Below are positions 9,819-19,497 of a stretch of DNA of 64,000 nucleotides, piece by piece. The DNA lies in assembly GCA_012842495.1 (NCBI GenBank), contig DUSS01000004.1, positions 186,001-250,000 of the forward strand, in the 5' to 3' direction. The notes under the pieces were generated by a model, which saw nothing but the letters and a program-made list of their open reading frames with translations, was not told where the DNA came from and did no database searches. The position numbers were made by a program, and so were the translations under genes. The DNA comes from Candidatus Fermentithermobacillaceae bacterium. GTDB lineage: Bacteria > Bacillota > Sulfobacillia > Fermentithermobacillales > DUSS01. Position 1 is the first letter of the stretch, and every line of letters begins with the position of its first letter.

Positions 9819-10266
9819 CCTGCGTTCTGCACCGCCCGAGGCCGGTGCCTCTCCTCCTTTCATCACTTTCCTGTTCAATGCCTCGTCCGTTTTTTAAGTA
9901 TGAGGGAACCGGACTTTGCGCGCCAGACCTCGCCCGTACCAGTCGAGTAGAACTGAATTTCCTGCCCATCACTTTCTCTATCGTCTTCTGTCTTGCCTGC
10001 CGGCGCGTCAAAGACCTCGATTTCCCCGCCTCAAGGCCCCTGGGCGTGCCGACCTGCGTACTTTTCCCGAGAGGATCAGATTCCACAACAAGGTGAGCCG
10101 TCACAGAAGTACTCGAGATGAGCCTTTGGACGAGCTCCCTGATCGCGGGCCTGATATAATGTACTGGTGTGGGGATGGGTCCGCTAGCAGGTTGGCCGGA
10201 GCATGTATACAGAGGCGTCAGCCCGGGGCTGTCAAGGCCGACGGGAGAAAGCGGGGCAACTGCGTG

Positions 10267-10785
10267 ATGGCTATTTTGGGATACAAGCAACCGGAGATCA
10301 TCGAGATAGACGACAACTTGAGGCTTAGGGCCTATGACGGCAACTTCTGCCAGGCGCTCCCGTGGTACCAGGACCCAGTTGTGTACTACAACTCCGAAGG
10401 CATCACGGATCCCTCGGAGATCCCCGATGAGGACTACGTGCGGCGGATGTACGAGTACCTGTCCCAGAACGGCGAGTGCTACTTCATTGAGGTTCTCGAG
10501 GGAGGCGAGTTCGTCCCCATCGGAGACGTCACCCTGAAGGAGGAAAACCCGCCGATCGTGATAGGCGTTCCGAAATACAGGGGTATTGGCATCGGCAAGA
10601 AGGTGATGCGGGCAATCATCGCGCGGGCCAGGGAGCTGGGAATCAAGAGGTTCTACAACACAGCCATCTATGACTACAACACGGCATCGCGCAGGTTGTT
10701 CGAGTCCGTTGGGTTCAGATGTGTCGGCAAACGGGGCAACGTGATGATATACGAGATGGACCTCAACCCCGACGCGGGCACCTGA
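10267..10785 (+). CDS. GNAT-family N-acetyltransferase
   Basis: Start at MAILGYKQPEIIEIDDNLRLR; acetyl-CoA motif IGVPKYRGIGIGKKVMRAIIARARELGIKRFYNTAIYDYNTASRRLFESVGF. Confidence 0.88.
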   Translation: MAILGYKQPEIIEIDDNLRLRAYDGNFCQALPWYQDPVVYYNSEGITDPSEIPDEDYVRRMYEYLSQNGECYFIEVLEGGEFVPIGDVTLKEENPPIVIGVPKYRGIGIGKKVMRAIIARARELGIKRFYNTAIYDYNTASRRLFESVGFRCVGKRGNVMIYEMDLNPDAGT

Positions 10786-10946
10786 GACTGAGTGCGAGCG
10801 TCACGATGCTCCTACTCGACGGTGTCTTCTGCATGGAAAAAGCCTCAGCAATGGCGGAGCCGGAAGGAGTGCATTCCTTCCACAGTTCCCGTCGAATTTG
10901 ACCGCCCGCGGAAAAAACCAGGCCATCACCGTGATCAAGCTAATGT

Positions 10947-11445
10947 CTACTTACCGTCGCGCTGCTTGTACAGGTGCCACTGCCGCGCCCGCTCTTTGAT
11001 GCTTTGGAGCCTGCGAAGGAGGACCGTCAAGCTGGAAGTGGAAACGAAAGTCAGCGTCTCTACGGACTGTCCAGCAATGAGCGTTGCACACGGCAGAAGG
11101 ACGCATGCCATTACTGCGCTCCTGTCATGGTCACGGACCAGAAGGTACAGAAGTCCCCACAGCGCAAGCCCGCACAGAGCCATGCGCCAGTCTGTCACGG
11201 CCAGACATCCACCTATGAACGTGGCCAGGCCTCCTCCGCCACGGAACCTCAACCAAAGTGACCAGTTGTGTCCCGCAATCGCAAAGGCCGGCATCAGGAA
11301 CGGCATGATTCTGATGGAGGACATCTTCCCGAGCGCGGCGGCCAGGTACCCCTTAGCCATGTCACCTAAGAGCGTCAGCAAGCCAGGCAGCCACCCTATG
11401 TTAAGCGCGACATTGGTTGCTCCAACGCAATCCGCTACGCCAGCG
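10947..11445 (-). pseudogene. PlsY-like (acyl-phosphate:glycerol-3-phosphate acyltransferase) gene, N-terminally truncated; possible pseudogene
   Basis: Reading frame gives LRESAGVADCVGATNVALNIGWLPGLLTLLGDMAKGYLAAALG...GHNWSLWLRFRGGGGLATFIGG, matching PlsY REvGSGN-GATN and GHNFPvFlkFkGGKG-AT motifs. In-frame TGA lies just upstream; no canonical start or first TM helix. Confidence 0.6.
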
Positions 11446-11585
11446 CTCTCCCTCAGGGATGTTCAGGCGATGGAGGCAGGCTTCGGTACGGAAGTGTGGT
11501 ACTTTCAGGTCAGTACAAGAGGTGGGTGCTGACAAACTGAGTTCGTCCATCCTAACTTCCGTGGGGAGGGTTCTACCCCGGCCAG

Positions 11586-12857
11586 CTATAGCGAAAAGTC
11601 CATCGCTTCGCTTGCCGGGACCTCGCTTTTATCCGGCCCTTTCACTACCTGCCCATCTTTCATCACAAGCAAGACGTCTCTGAAGGCGGAGATGTCTTCC
11701 AAAGGGTTCTTCTTGACGGCTACGATGTCTGCGAGCTTCCCGCGCTCGATGGTCCCTACGAGCGAGTCAACCCCCAGACACTCGGCCGCGACCTTTGTGG
11801 CGCTCATTATAGCTTCCATGGGAGACATCCCGTGCTCGACAAGCAGTTCGAGCTCTACCGCGTTCGAGCCGTGCCTGTTACCCGGAGAACCGGCGTCGGT
11901 ACCACACACGATCTTGACACCCGCCTTCCGGGCCATTTCGAAGGATCTTGCGTGAGCTTCGGCTGCAACTTTCGCCTTGCGGGCTGCGTACGGAGGAATG
12001 CGCTCCGCGATTTCCCCCACGGTCATCCAGTAGCTAGCTGCAAAGGTAGGAACGTAATATACCCCCTTTTCGGCCATCATGTCCACCGCTTCCTGGTCCA
12101 AGAAATGCCCGTGCTCGATCGAATCCACGCCAGCCTTCACCGCTTCCTTGATGCCTCGTGTTCCCTGAGCATGAGCTGCTACCCTGCGACCAAGCCGGTG
12201 AGCTTCTTCTACTGCCGCGGATATCTCCTCGTAGCTCATGTGTTGGACTCCAGGGACGCTTGCCTCGGACATTACTCCTCCCGTAACCAGCAGCTTCACA
12301 AGATCCGCGCCGGCCTTCACCTGCTGGCGCACAGCTTTCCTGACCTCATCCGGGCCATCCACGATTACCCCACCGAGCCCTTGCGGGCATACGATATCCA
12401 TTGCCAAACTGACATCCGCATGACCGCCGGTTACTGTGATGTTCTGACCAGCAGCTACGACCCTAGGGCCCTGCACAATGCCGTTTCTGATAGCGTTGCG
12501 AAGGTCTATGTCGAGGTGGTCCTTCTCCCCCAGACACCGAATGGTCGTAAACCCGGCAGCCAGGTCGGCATTTACGTTCCTCAAGCTCACCAACGTCCTG
12601 TACGCCGTGTTTTGCTTCAGCACGATGTCCCAGTAGTCGGGCTCCCCGTTGAAACTCGTATGAAGGTGTGCATCGATGAGCCCCGGGCATACGTAGAACC
12701 CGCTCAGGTCGATCAGTTCGGCCTCCGCAGGAAGCTCGGCGGTCGCCAACTCGCGCACGTCCTCAATGGTATTGCCGCTCACCACGATGACTGCAGCCCG
12801 CACCGGAGGGCGCCCAGTTCCATCGATGAGGGTTCCGCACTTTATAATCTTGCGCAT
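11586..12857 (-). CDS. Metal-dependent amidohydrolase (imidazolonepropionase/prolidase-like)
   Basis: GFYVCPGLIDAHLHTSFNG metal motif, AAHAQGTRGIKEAVKAGVDSIEHGHFLD, VCGTDAGSPGNRHG. Confidence 0.92.
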   Translation of the reverse strand: MRKIIKCGTLIDGTGRPPVRAAVIVVSGNTIEDVRELATAELPAEAELIDLSGFYVCPGLIDAHLHTSFNGEPDYWDIVLKQNTAYRTLVSLRNVNADLAAGFTTIRCLGEKDHLDIDLRNAIRNGIVQGPRVVAAGQNITVTGGHADVSLAMDIVCPQGLGGVIVDGPDEVRKAVRQQVKAGADLVKLLVTGGVMSEASVPGVQHMSYEEISAAVEEAHRLGRRVAAHAQGTRGIKEAVKAGVDSIEHGHFLDQEAVDMMAEKGVYYVPTFAASYWMTVGEIAERIPPYAARKAKVAAEAHARSFEMARKAGVKIVCGTDAGSPGNRHGSNAVELELLVEHGMSPMEAIMSATKVAAECLGVDSLVGTIERGKLADIVAVKKNPLEDISAFRDVLLVMKDGQVVKGPDKSEVPASEAMDFSL

Positions 12858-12890
12858 TTTCCTACACCTCTCCTCCCTCTCGTCACGTCG

Positions 12891-14441
12891 TTACTGAAGC
12901 CACAGGCCGGCACCGGGGCCAAGCGGAAGCCCGAGAGCTGCCCACATCACGAAAAACACCGTCCAAGATATCGCAAACCAGATGCTGTACGGCAACATGA
13001 GGGAAAGCGCGGTACCCACCCCCGCATCCTTGTCGTACTTCCTCAACATCGTCAGGAGGAAGGGCAGGTACGGCGAGACAGGCGAGATGATATTGGTCAC
13101 CGAGTCCGCGATGCGATATGCCGCGAGTGTCCCCGCGGGTGAGATTCCCAGCATTGCGAACATGGGTACGAATACGGGGGCCAGGATGATCCACTTGGCG
13201 GACGAGCTGACCATGAACACGTTGATGAAACACACGATCGCCACAAAAACCACGAGAAGAGGAAGGCCGGTTAGGTGAATAGTCCGCAAAAATTCAGTAC
13301 CTTTCACAGCAAGAATCGTCGCCATGTTGCTTTTCTGGAAGAACGCGATGAACTGAGCTGCAAAGAAGGAAACCACGACGAACCCGGACAGCCCCGAGAT
13401 GCCGGCACCCATGAAGCGACCGATATCCTGAGTGGACTTTATGGTGCCTGAACCGTAGCCAAAGGCCAGCCCCATCGCAAGGAAAAAGAGAAACAGCAGC
13501 GGAACGAGGCTGGACATGAAAGGCGACGACGGTAGAATTTTGTGCGTACTAGGATCTCGCATTATTCCGTTCTTCGGGACCGTAAGAAGGCACACTAGAA
13601 GTATGAATGCCAGAGCTGCAACGCCTGCGAACCTGAGACCACGTCTTTCGCTTTCCGTAAGCTCGGTTTCTTGCAGCTTCTCCGCGTATGGTCCGGAAGT
13701 CGTTCGCCCCTCGCATCTCGGCAGGATGATCTTTTCCGTCACCCAAGTACCTACCGGTGTCAGAACGAACACCGCAGCGACAAGGAAGTACCAGTTAATT
13801 AGAGGATGAGTTGGGCTCGATGCAGCTGCAGGCAGAATGCTTGCTGCCTTTTCGGTTATCCCGGAGAGCAAAACATCGAGGCTTCCCACGAGCAGGCACG
13901 CGGATACACCCGCATTGACGCTGGCATATCCTGCTACCACCCCTGCCATCGGGTTCCGTCCCGCGGCGCTGAACATCACAGCTCCAAGCACCGGCGTAAT
14001 GATCGCTCCGGCGTCACCCGCGATGCTGGCGTTGACCCCGACGAACACTATCATCGCCGTGATCAAGATCGGGGGAACTCCCTGGACCGCCCGCTTCAAA
14101 GCAGCCCTGAAAAGTCCCGACTCGTCAGCTACACCCACGCCGAGCATCGTTACCAGAACCACGCCGAGAGGCGGAAAACTCAGAAAGTTCTTGACCATAT
14201 CGGTGAAAATCGACAAGAACCCCGCACGTGTAAGAAGGCTCACGCCTGACACCCGGGTAGGAGTGTCTCCCGGGAGCTCCACGGTGACGCCTTTAATGAA
14301 ATACGACACCACGAACACCAGTATCAAAAGGAACACGAACAGCATGAACGGATGAGGGAGCTTGTTCCCAATTCGTTCCACCGCGGCCAAAAACCCACCG
14401 AATGTTTCAGACCTGGACTTATTGTTCTTACGGGAAAGCAT
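12891..14441 (-). CDS. AbgT-family transporter (p-aminobenzoyl-glutamate transporter family)
   Basis: GNKLPHPFMLFVFLLILV, NFLSFPPLGVVLVTMLGVGVADESGLFRAALK, SSSAKWIILAPVFVPMFAMLGISPA, SPYLPFLLTMLRKYDKDAGVGT, characteristic AbgT. Start at MLSRKNN after gaggagg. Confidence 0.92.
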   Translation of the reverse strand: MLSRKNNKSRSETFGGFLAAVERIGNKLPHPFMLFVFLLILVFVVSYFIKGVTVELPGDTPTRVSGVSLLTRAGFLSIFTDMVKNFLSFPPLGVVLVTMLGVGVADESGLFRAALKRAVQGVPPILITAMIVFVGVNASIAGDAGAIITPVLGAVMFSAAGRNPMAGVVAGYASVNAGVSACLLVGSLDVLLSGITEKAASILPAAASSPTHPLINWYFLVAAVFVLTPVGTWVTEKIILPRCEGRTTSGPYAEKLQETELTESERRGLRFAGVAALAFILLVCLLTVPKNGIMRDPSTHKILPSSPFMSSLVPLLFLFFLAMGLAFGYGSGTIKSTQDIGRFMGAGISGLSGFVVVSFFAAQFIAFFQKSNMATILAVKGTEFLRTIHLTGLPLLVVFVAIVCFINVFMVSSSAKWIILAPVFVPMFAMLGISPAGTLAAYRIADSVTNIISPVSPYLPFLLTMLRKYDKDAGVGTALSLMLPYSIWFAISWTVFFVMWAALGLPLGPGAGLWLQ

Positions 14442-14495
14442 TTCACTGTGCTCCTCCTCTCGGTGCAACTCATGCTGCAGCTCACGATCAGGCCG

Positions 14496-15053
14496 CTACC
14501 ACGAAGGAGGCGTAATAACCCAAATCATCACCGCTTTACGCCCGGAATTGTTCGCAAACCTGTGGGGCACGGTAGAGGCAAAGTATATGCTGTCGCCGCC
14601 TTTCATCACGTACGTCTCGTCGCCCACCCAAACCGTGAGTTCGCCCTCCAGCAGGATCCCGAACTCCTCCCCCTCGTGGGTGTACGCCCTGTCACCCGAC
14701 GTCCCGCCGGGCTCAACCTCAGTCCACATGGGTTGCATTTTCCAAAGACCCGGTGGACTCAACAGTTGTTGCGTAACCCTCTCATCGTCCGTCTTAAGTC
14801 TGGGCCGGGCCTCCGGTACCACGATGCGCGAGTTAGCTGCCCTTTCAGCTCTGAAGAGGTCCGCAAGGGTTATATGCAGAGCTGCGGCAATCCTCCTGAG
14901 CGAGCTGATGCTGGGTGATACCTCCCCCCTTTCGATTTGGCCGATATACCCGAATGTGAGTCCCGACTCTTCCGCAAGTTGCTTGAGGCTCATTCTCCTC
15001 GCTGTTCTTAACCTTCGTATCTCTCGACCCAACCACTCGTCCCCCACCAGCAC
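14496..15053 (-). CDS. XRE-family transcriptional regulator with C-terminal cupin
   Basis: HTH REIRRLRTARRMSLKQLAEESGLTFGYIGQIERGEVSPSISSLRRIAAAL; cupin YTHEGEEFGILLEGELTVWVGDETYVMKGGDSIYFASTVPHRFAN. Confidence 0.93.
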   Translation of the reverse strand: MLVGDEWLGREIRRLRTARRMSLKQLAEESGLTFGYIGQIERGEVSPSISSLRRIAAALHITLADLFRAERAANSRIVVPEARPRLKTDDERVTQQLLSPPGLWKMQPMWTEVEPGGTSGDRAYTHEGEEFGILLEGELTVWVGDETYVMKGGDSIYFASTVPHRFANNSGRKAVMIWVITPPSW

Positions 15054-15195
15054 CTTTCCTCCCGTCGCAGCGCCTTGTCGAATATTCTATGGCATCGGTC
15101 ACAGGTTTGCAATGCCACGACAATATTTAGCTATTGTTTGTAGCCGGATCACATACGTGACAATCCTCTCTTTGAGGCAGTCAATGAGCAGTTCT

Positions 15196-15425
15196 CTAGT
15201 TACCGCCGCGATGATCGGGAGGCGTTGACGTCGCCGCCTGCACGCCTTCGTTGTAGATGAGAATTTCGCTTAACTCATCCGGGCTGAACCTGACCTCCAC
15301 CCACCCTTTTGCCGGTGAGCGTGGGAGGCACTTCGAAACGATGGTTCTGCACGGATATGGTGGAGTCGTGACGCACCTTGCGGATTTCTCTTCGGAGAAA
15401 AAGAGGACCAAGGACCGACTGGTCA
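15196..15425 (-). pseudogene. Frameshifted remnant of a transposase C-terminal (Mu-transposase-C-like) domain
   Basis: One frame reads FLRREIRKVRHDSTISVQNHRFEVPPTLTGKR, the next continues VEVRFSPDELSEILIYNEG; together they resemble the C-terminal beta-barrel of DDE/IS481-IS21-type transposases (RkV..D.tisl....yevP..l.GkrVelrydP.dls.i.vy). Confidence 0.6.
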
Positions 15426-15460
15426 TCCAGAAACTTACCGATAAAACTGCAATCTGACTC

Positions 15461-17740
15461 CTACGGCCATGTTAGGACGTACAGCCGAGTACCATCGGGC
15501 GGCCACCCCACCGGCATGCCGGGGAGTTCGGGCCAGTTCTGCCCTTCAGGCGCGCCACCGCTCACGAGCTTCTGCACGTCTATGAGCGTCGAACCCGCCA
15601 GAAGGAAACGCCCGCCGGGTGACGGCAGGAGATCCTGCCCGGTAAAGTCTTGTCCGCTGAGCCAATTCCACTTTGTCGGTCCCGCGAGCTCCCCGCTCTC
15701 AAGATCGACGACGCAGATACCACCTGACCGAGCAAAGGCCAGGTAAGCCGGACCGGTACCGAAGACGATCAGTGCATCCCGAGGGCTACGAGACGCGTAC
15801 CCGGTGCCGGGCACTACAGACACGGCCCCGCTTTTCACATCCACCGATAAGATACGGGTTGCGCCGTTCCTGGGCCTATCCACTAGGAAAACCGTCCCGC
15901 CTGGACCGCTTGCGACCGCTTCTGAACCGGCCTCCGGCGTTCCTTCACTTGGAGTTCCGGGCTTTGCCCAGTCAGTATATAAGACCGGGACGAACCACTG
16001 GTAGAAGTCGTCAAGATTTGTGCCGGTGATTTCGGGCCAGCGACGGATCATGTTTCCTTCGAGGTCGCAAAGGATCAGATCTGCCGCGTTATACTTCGTT
16101 GTATGCGTTGTGCCCTGTACGACCGCCAGAGTGTTGCCGTCCGGAGAAGGACACAACCCCAGCAACGAGGACCCAGACTCGCTCTTCCAATTCACCCTCT
16201 TCGTCTCACCGGACGGAATTTGTATTATCTCCCATCCGGTCCTGTCCCAGGTCACCATGCTGTCGGCGTCAAGCCAGCGGGCATTCTGCACGGGCCGGAT
16301 GCTGCTTCCGAAGTCCGTCCACTCGCCGGAAGAAAACGAATAGAGCCACATGTGGTATTCGGTCGGACGCTCTGCTCCGTAATTGGGCTCCCCGGGCTCG
16401 AAGCCAATCATGAACTCCCCGCCCGGAGATAGCATCGCCGCATTGATGCCCGGAGGAAGCTCGAGGACCGTCTGGATGGGCCCGCCAGGATCCTCCGCGC
16501 GGACTTCCGCCAGCGTTCGCGGAACGGCCAGGCGGATCACCATAGGTTCGAAGAAGTTGATGGGAAGCCCCTCCCGGTCGAGACTGCCGGCGGCGTTCAA
16601 CCAGTACGTCACCTCGGCCCAAGTCTCAGGCACTGAAGACGTTATCTCGCACTCAAGCTTCTGATCGCCCTTCCACGCAAATGAAACCAACACGGGTGGA
16701 GCCTCTTTCTGCGTCACCGACGACACGAGAGCACGTTCTACCGAGGCTTGGTCCATGGGCTTCGTGAACGTCAGGATGAACCGAAGGGGGCCCGGCTTTA
16801 CGCTGTAGATGGTCCTGAACCCATCGAAAGGCACCTTGATGCGGGCGTCGTCGACACCCCTCACCGAGCACTCCGCCGGAGTCGAGCGGGACACCAAAAT
16901 GCGAAAAACACCGTCGCTTCCCGAAACATCCTTGAAAACCGGCATCTTTTCCGCGTCTATAAAGACCCTCATCTTGAGAGCGAACCCGGGAGGGACTGAT
17001 GCAGACTTCACGACACCGGCGGGGTTTGCCGCTCCTGTTCCCGAATCTTCGACTCCCGGCCAGCTGACCGTGAGGGTACGCCAGCAGGCCGTTGTTCCTG
17101 ATTCGAGGAGCCCCGTCTTCCACTCACGGAAGGTGATCTCTACCCCCTCCGGCGGCTCGAACCTCACTGCATCCCGCAACGTCTGCTCGGAAACATCGGA
17201 GGGCACCGTGATCATGACGGAGACAGAGCCGTTACCCGCTACAACGACGTCTTCGTCCTTCACTCCCTCTGCGAGAACGTAGTACTTCGATCCAGAATCC
17301 CCGTCAGGACGTAACCAGGCTCTGGTCTCTGCGACGCTCACGAATGGTTCGCCGGCTTCCCGCGCGGGTCGCCCCACGTAAGCTTTCCCAAGCACCTTTC
17401 CTTCGAGGTCTTTCAGGGTCACCTCGTACGGCGGCTCACCAAGGTCCTCTAGTACGACGAGAACCACCTGTCCCGCGTACTTCAGCCGAAACGGCGCCTC
17501 CGGCTTGACCTCGGCCTGCAGAGATCCTTCGGCGGGAGCCTGCCGGAACCGGAAGAAGGCCGTCCTACCCCACCCGGGGCCATCGCGGGTCACGGTCTCC
17601 ACCTCCGCCCGGGACGGCCATGCCCACATGAGGGTCTCTCCATTACCTGGCCTGTGACATCCCGAAACCGCCAGGGATAACGCCGTGACAGCAGTAAAGA
17701 CTGCGCATGTCATGACGACGAAAGCACGGGACGCTCGCAT
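15461..17740 (-). CDS. Lipoprotein with Ig-like (Big_5-type) region and C-terminal TolB/WD-like beta-propeller region
   Basis: Lipobox LSLAVSGCHRPG; PLRFILTFTKPMDQASVERALVSS resembles Big_5 Ig-like domains; C-terminal repeats such as INAAMLSPGGEFMIGF, LLGLCPSPDGNTLAVV, DLLPSPGGRFLLAGS look like propeller blades. Confidence 0.7.
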   Translation of the reverse strand: MRASRAFVVMTCAVFTAVTALSLAVSGCHRPGNGETLMWAWPSRAEVETVTRDGPGWGRTAFFRFRQAPAEGSLQAEVKPEAPFRLKYAGQVVLVVLEDLGEPPYEVTLKDLEGKVLGKAYVGRPAREAGEPFVSVAETRAWLRPDGDSGSKYYVLAEGVKDEDVVVAGNGSVSVMITVPSDVSEQTLRDAVRFEPPEGVEITFREWKTGLLESGTTACWRTLTVSWPGVEDSGTGAANPAGVVKSASVPPGFALKMRVFIDAEKMPVFKDVSGSDGVFRILVSRSTPAECSVRGVDDARIKVPFDGFRTIYSVKPGPLRFILTFTKPMDQASVERALVSSVTQKEAPPVLVSFAWKGDQKLECEITSSVPETWAEVTYWLNAAGSLDREGLPINFFEPMVIRLAVPRTLAEVRAEDPGGPIQTVLELPPGINAAMLSPGGEFMIGFEPGEPNYGAERPTEYHMWLYSFSSGEWTDFGSSIRPVQNARWLDADSMVTWDRTGWEIIQIPSGETKRVNWKSESGSSLLGLCPSPDGNTLAVVQGTTHTTKYNAADLILCDLEGNMIRRWPEITGTNLDDFYQWFVPVLYTDWAKPGTPSEGTPEAGSEAVASGPGGTVFLVDRPRNGATRILSVDVKSGAVSVVPGTGYASRSPRDALIVFGTGPAYLAFARSGGICVVDLESGELAGPTKWNWLSGQDFTGQDLLPSPGGRFLLAGSTLIDVQKLVSGGAPEGQNWPELPGMPVGWPPDGTRLYVLTWP

Positions 17741-18078
17741 ATCGGGTCACCTCTTGGAGCACATCCACATCATCTGCAAATGGATTGACGAACCACTCGA
17801 CCCATATGTTCCAAATTCGGCCCCCGCATGCCGGCTGCATGGGCTCAAGGGGATTTGTGCATCTTGCCGGGTTAGTCCCCTTGACTTGCCGGGCTTCAAA
17901 TCGGGTGATCCAACTTGCCGTGCCCGGGGCCAAGCGGCGTGCATCATCCTCGCGTCTCACCATGACCACCAGTACTAGTACGGGCAGGCTGTAAAACCCT
18001 CGAGCCGTCAGAAGTGAAGGTGTATAGATAGATTCCTATCAAACGTGTTCGGGGACTTCTAGGATTTGTGGGTTACGC

Positions 18079-18156
18079 TGGTCGGGGCGAGTGGATTTGA
18101 ACCACCGACCTCATGGTCCCGAACCATGCGCGCTGGCCAAGCTGCGCTACGCCCCG
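18079..18156 (-). tRNA. tRNA-Pro (anticodon CGG), CCA encoded
   Basis: RC: CGGGGCG-TA-GCGC-AGCTTGGCCA-GCGC-G-CATGG-TTCGGGA-CCATG-...-GGTGG-TTCAAAT-CCACT-CGCCCCG-A-CCA; full cloverleaf folds by eye. Confidence 0.93.
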
Positions 18157-18313
18157 ACGGTGTCATTATAGCATCCTCGGGAACCCGCCTTCAACCTGAG
18201 CGAAGGCCCCGGTTCCCCTGGGCAAGCACCTATTCAAACTGTCCACAGCCGGAAGCTCGGAGATGAGAGTGAGATGCTGTTCTACTATCCCTTCGAACGC
18301 ATACATTCGTAGA

Positions 18314-18372
18314 GGAGCAGGCCCATCCCAGCTACCTGCAAGAGAGTACGGGCACGCGTCCGGGCCTGCTCC
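18314..18372. repeat. 11-bp perfect inverted repeat with 37-nt loop
   Basis: ggagcaggccc (18314-18324) and gggcctgctcc (18362-18372), in noncoding DNA between tRNA and CBS/ACT gene. Confidence 0.6.
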
Positions 18373-18539
18373 TTTCACGGTAACTGCTACCTAACCTCTA
18401 CTACATCCAGGTCACGCTACTGACGCGGAAGAGACGCTCGACTCATCTTCTCAGCCTTTTACGTAGCCAACTCGTTCCCCCCGCGGCACCTTCATGTTGA
18501 GCCGGTGCTGGACCAAGACGTTGAGCTTAAACGATTAAG

Positions 18540-19166
18540 TCACTCCCACACCTGCGATACGTGGACCACGTAAAAACCAGCCTGGACCAGCGCATCCACC
18601 AGCTGCTTCACGTGGACGCTTTTCACCCGCAGGATAACGTTACCCCTGCGCTTTTCGGGAGGCGTATAAGTAGCTAAGCTGGCGATGGATACGCCGCACT
18701 CCTTAACCACCTTGGTGATATCAGCGAGGACTCCGGGGCGATCCGGAACATCCAGCGTAATCCTGGTCCCTTTCGTTCTAAGCCCAAGCATAGTGACGAA
18801 CGTCCTGAACAGGTCGGATTCTGTGATAATGCCCTGGAGTTCGTTTTTATCGTCGGTTACCGGGAGAGCGTCGAGGTCGTGGAAATACATGTAGTAGGCC
18901 GCCATCTCCACGATCTCGTCGGGACTCACCGTTACAACTTTGGTACTCATAATGTCCCTAACCTTGCTGGTCTCGAGATAATCCTGCGACATCTTCGGCA
19001 GGTTTGACAGGATATCCCATGCTGTAACCATTCCCGCCACTTTGCCGTTGGACTTGACGGGGATAGCTTCGTAGACGTTTTCTGTCATGAGCGAGACAAG
19101 TTTTGCGATGGAATCGTCGGGCGAAACGGTGATTACTTTCGGGTTCATTACGTCCTTGACAAACAC
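18540..19166 (-). CDS. CBS-domain pair plus ACT domain protein (AcuB-like)
   Basis: MFVKDVMNPKVITVSPDDSIAKLVSLM (CBS1), VRDIMSTKVVTVSPDEIVEMAAYYM (CBS2), RITLDVPDRPGVLADITKVVKECGVSIASL (ACT). Confidence 0.9.
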   Translation of the reverse strand: MFVKDVMNPKVITVSPDDSIAKLVSLMTENVYEAIPVKSNGKVAGMVTAWDILSNLPKMSQDYLETSKVRDIMSTKVVTVSPDEIVEMAAYYMYFHDLDALPVTDDKNELQGIITESDLFRTFVTMLGLRTKGTRITLDVPDRPGVLADITKVVKECGVSIASLATYTPPEKRRGNVILRVKSVHVKQLVDALVQAGFYVVHVSQVWE

Positions 19167-19497
19167 AAACAGAGCCCTCCTTCGTGGAACCGTGTGGTCC
19201 TATGGATTTCGCCGGAAATTATCCCTTTCCCTTTAAAAGTAAACGGCCGGTGTTAAGGAACCAGTAAGAAACCGAGAATGAGCTGTAGCGGTTGCCCTCT
19301 TACCCACAAGTACCGGAACGCGTTGCCCGAACCGGTTTCTTCAGGCAAACCGTCAAACCTAGGTAAGCCGGGACCACCGGCCTAGCCTAAAGGGCCGCTC
19401 CTATGGAGGCAAGTTTCGCCTCGAAAACCCGTTCCACTTCACGCCGTTAAGCGGATATCTCCGTATCAAACTCGAATTCGAATTATAGTCCGAACCT

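Noticed and set aside
11832-13142. 436-aa plus ORF
   Set aside because: Antisense to amidohydrolase and AbgT genes, which have clear family motifs.
18066-18266. Plus-strand ORF MWVTLVGASGFEPPTSWSRTMRAG...
   Set aside because: Lies across the antisense of tRNA-Pro; the 'GASGFEPPTSWSRTM' peptide is a well-known spurious translation of tRNA genes.
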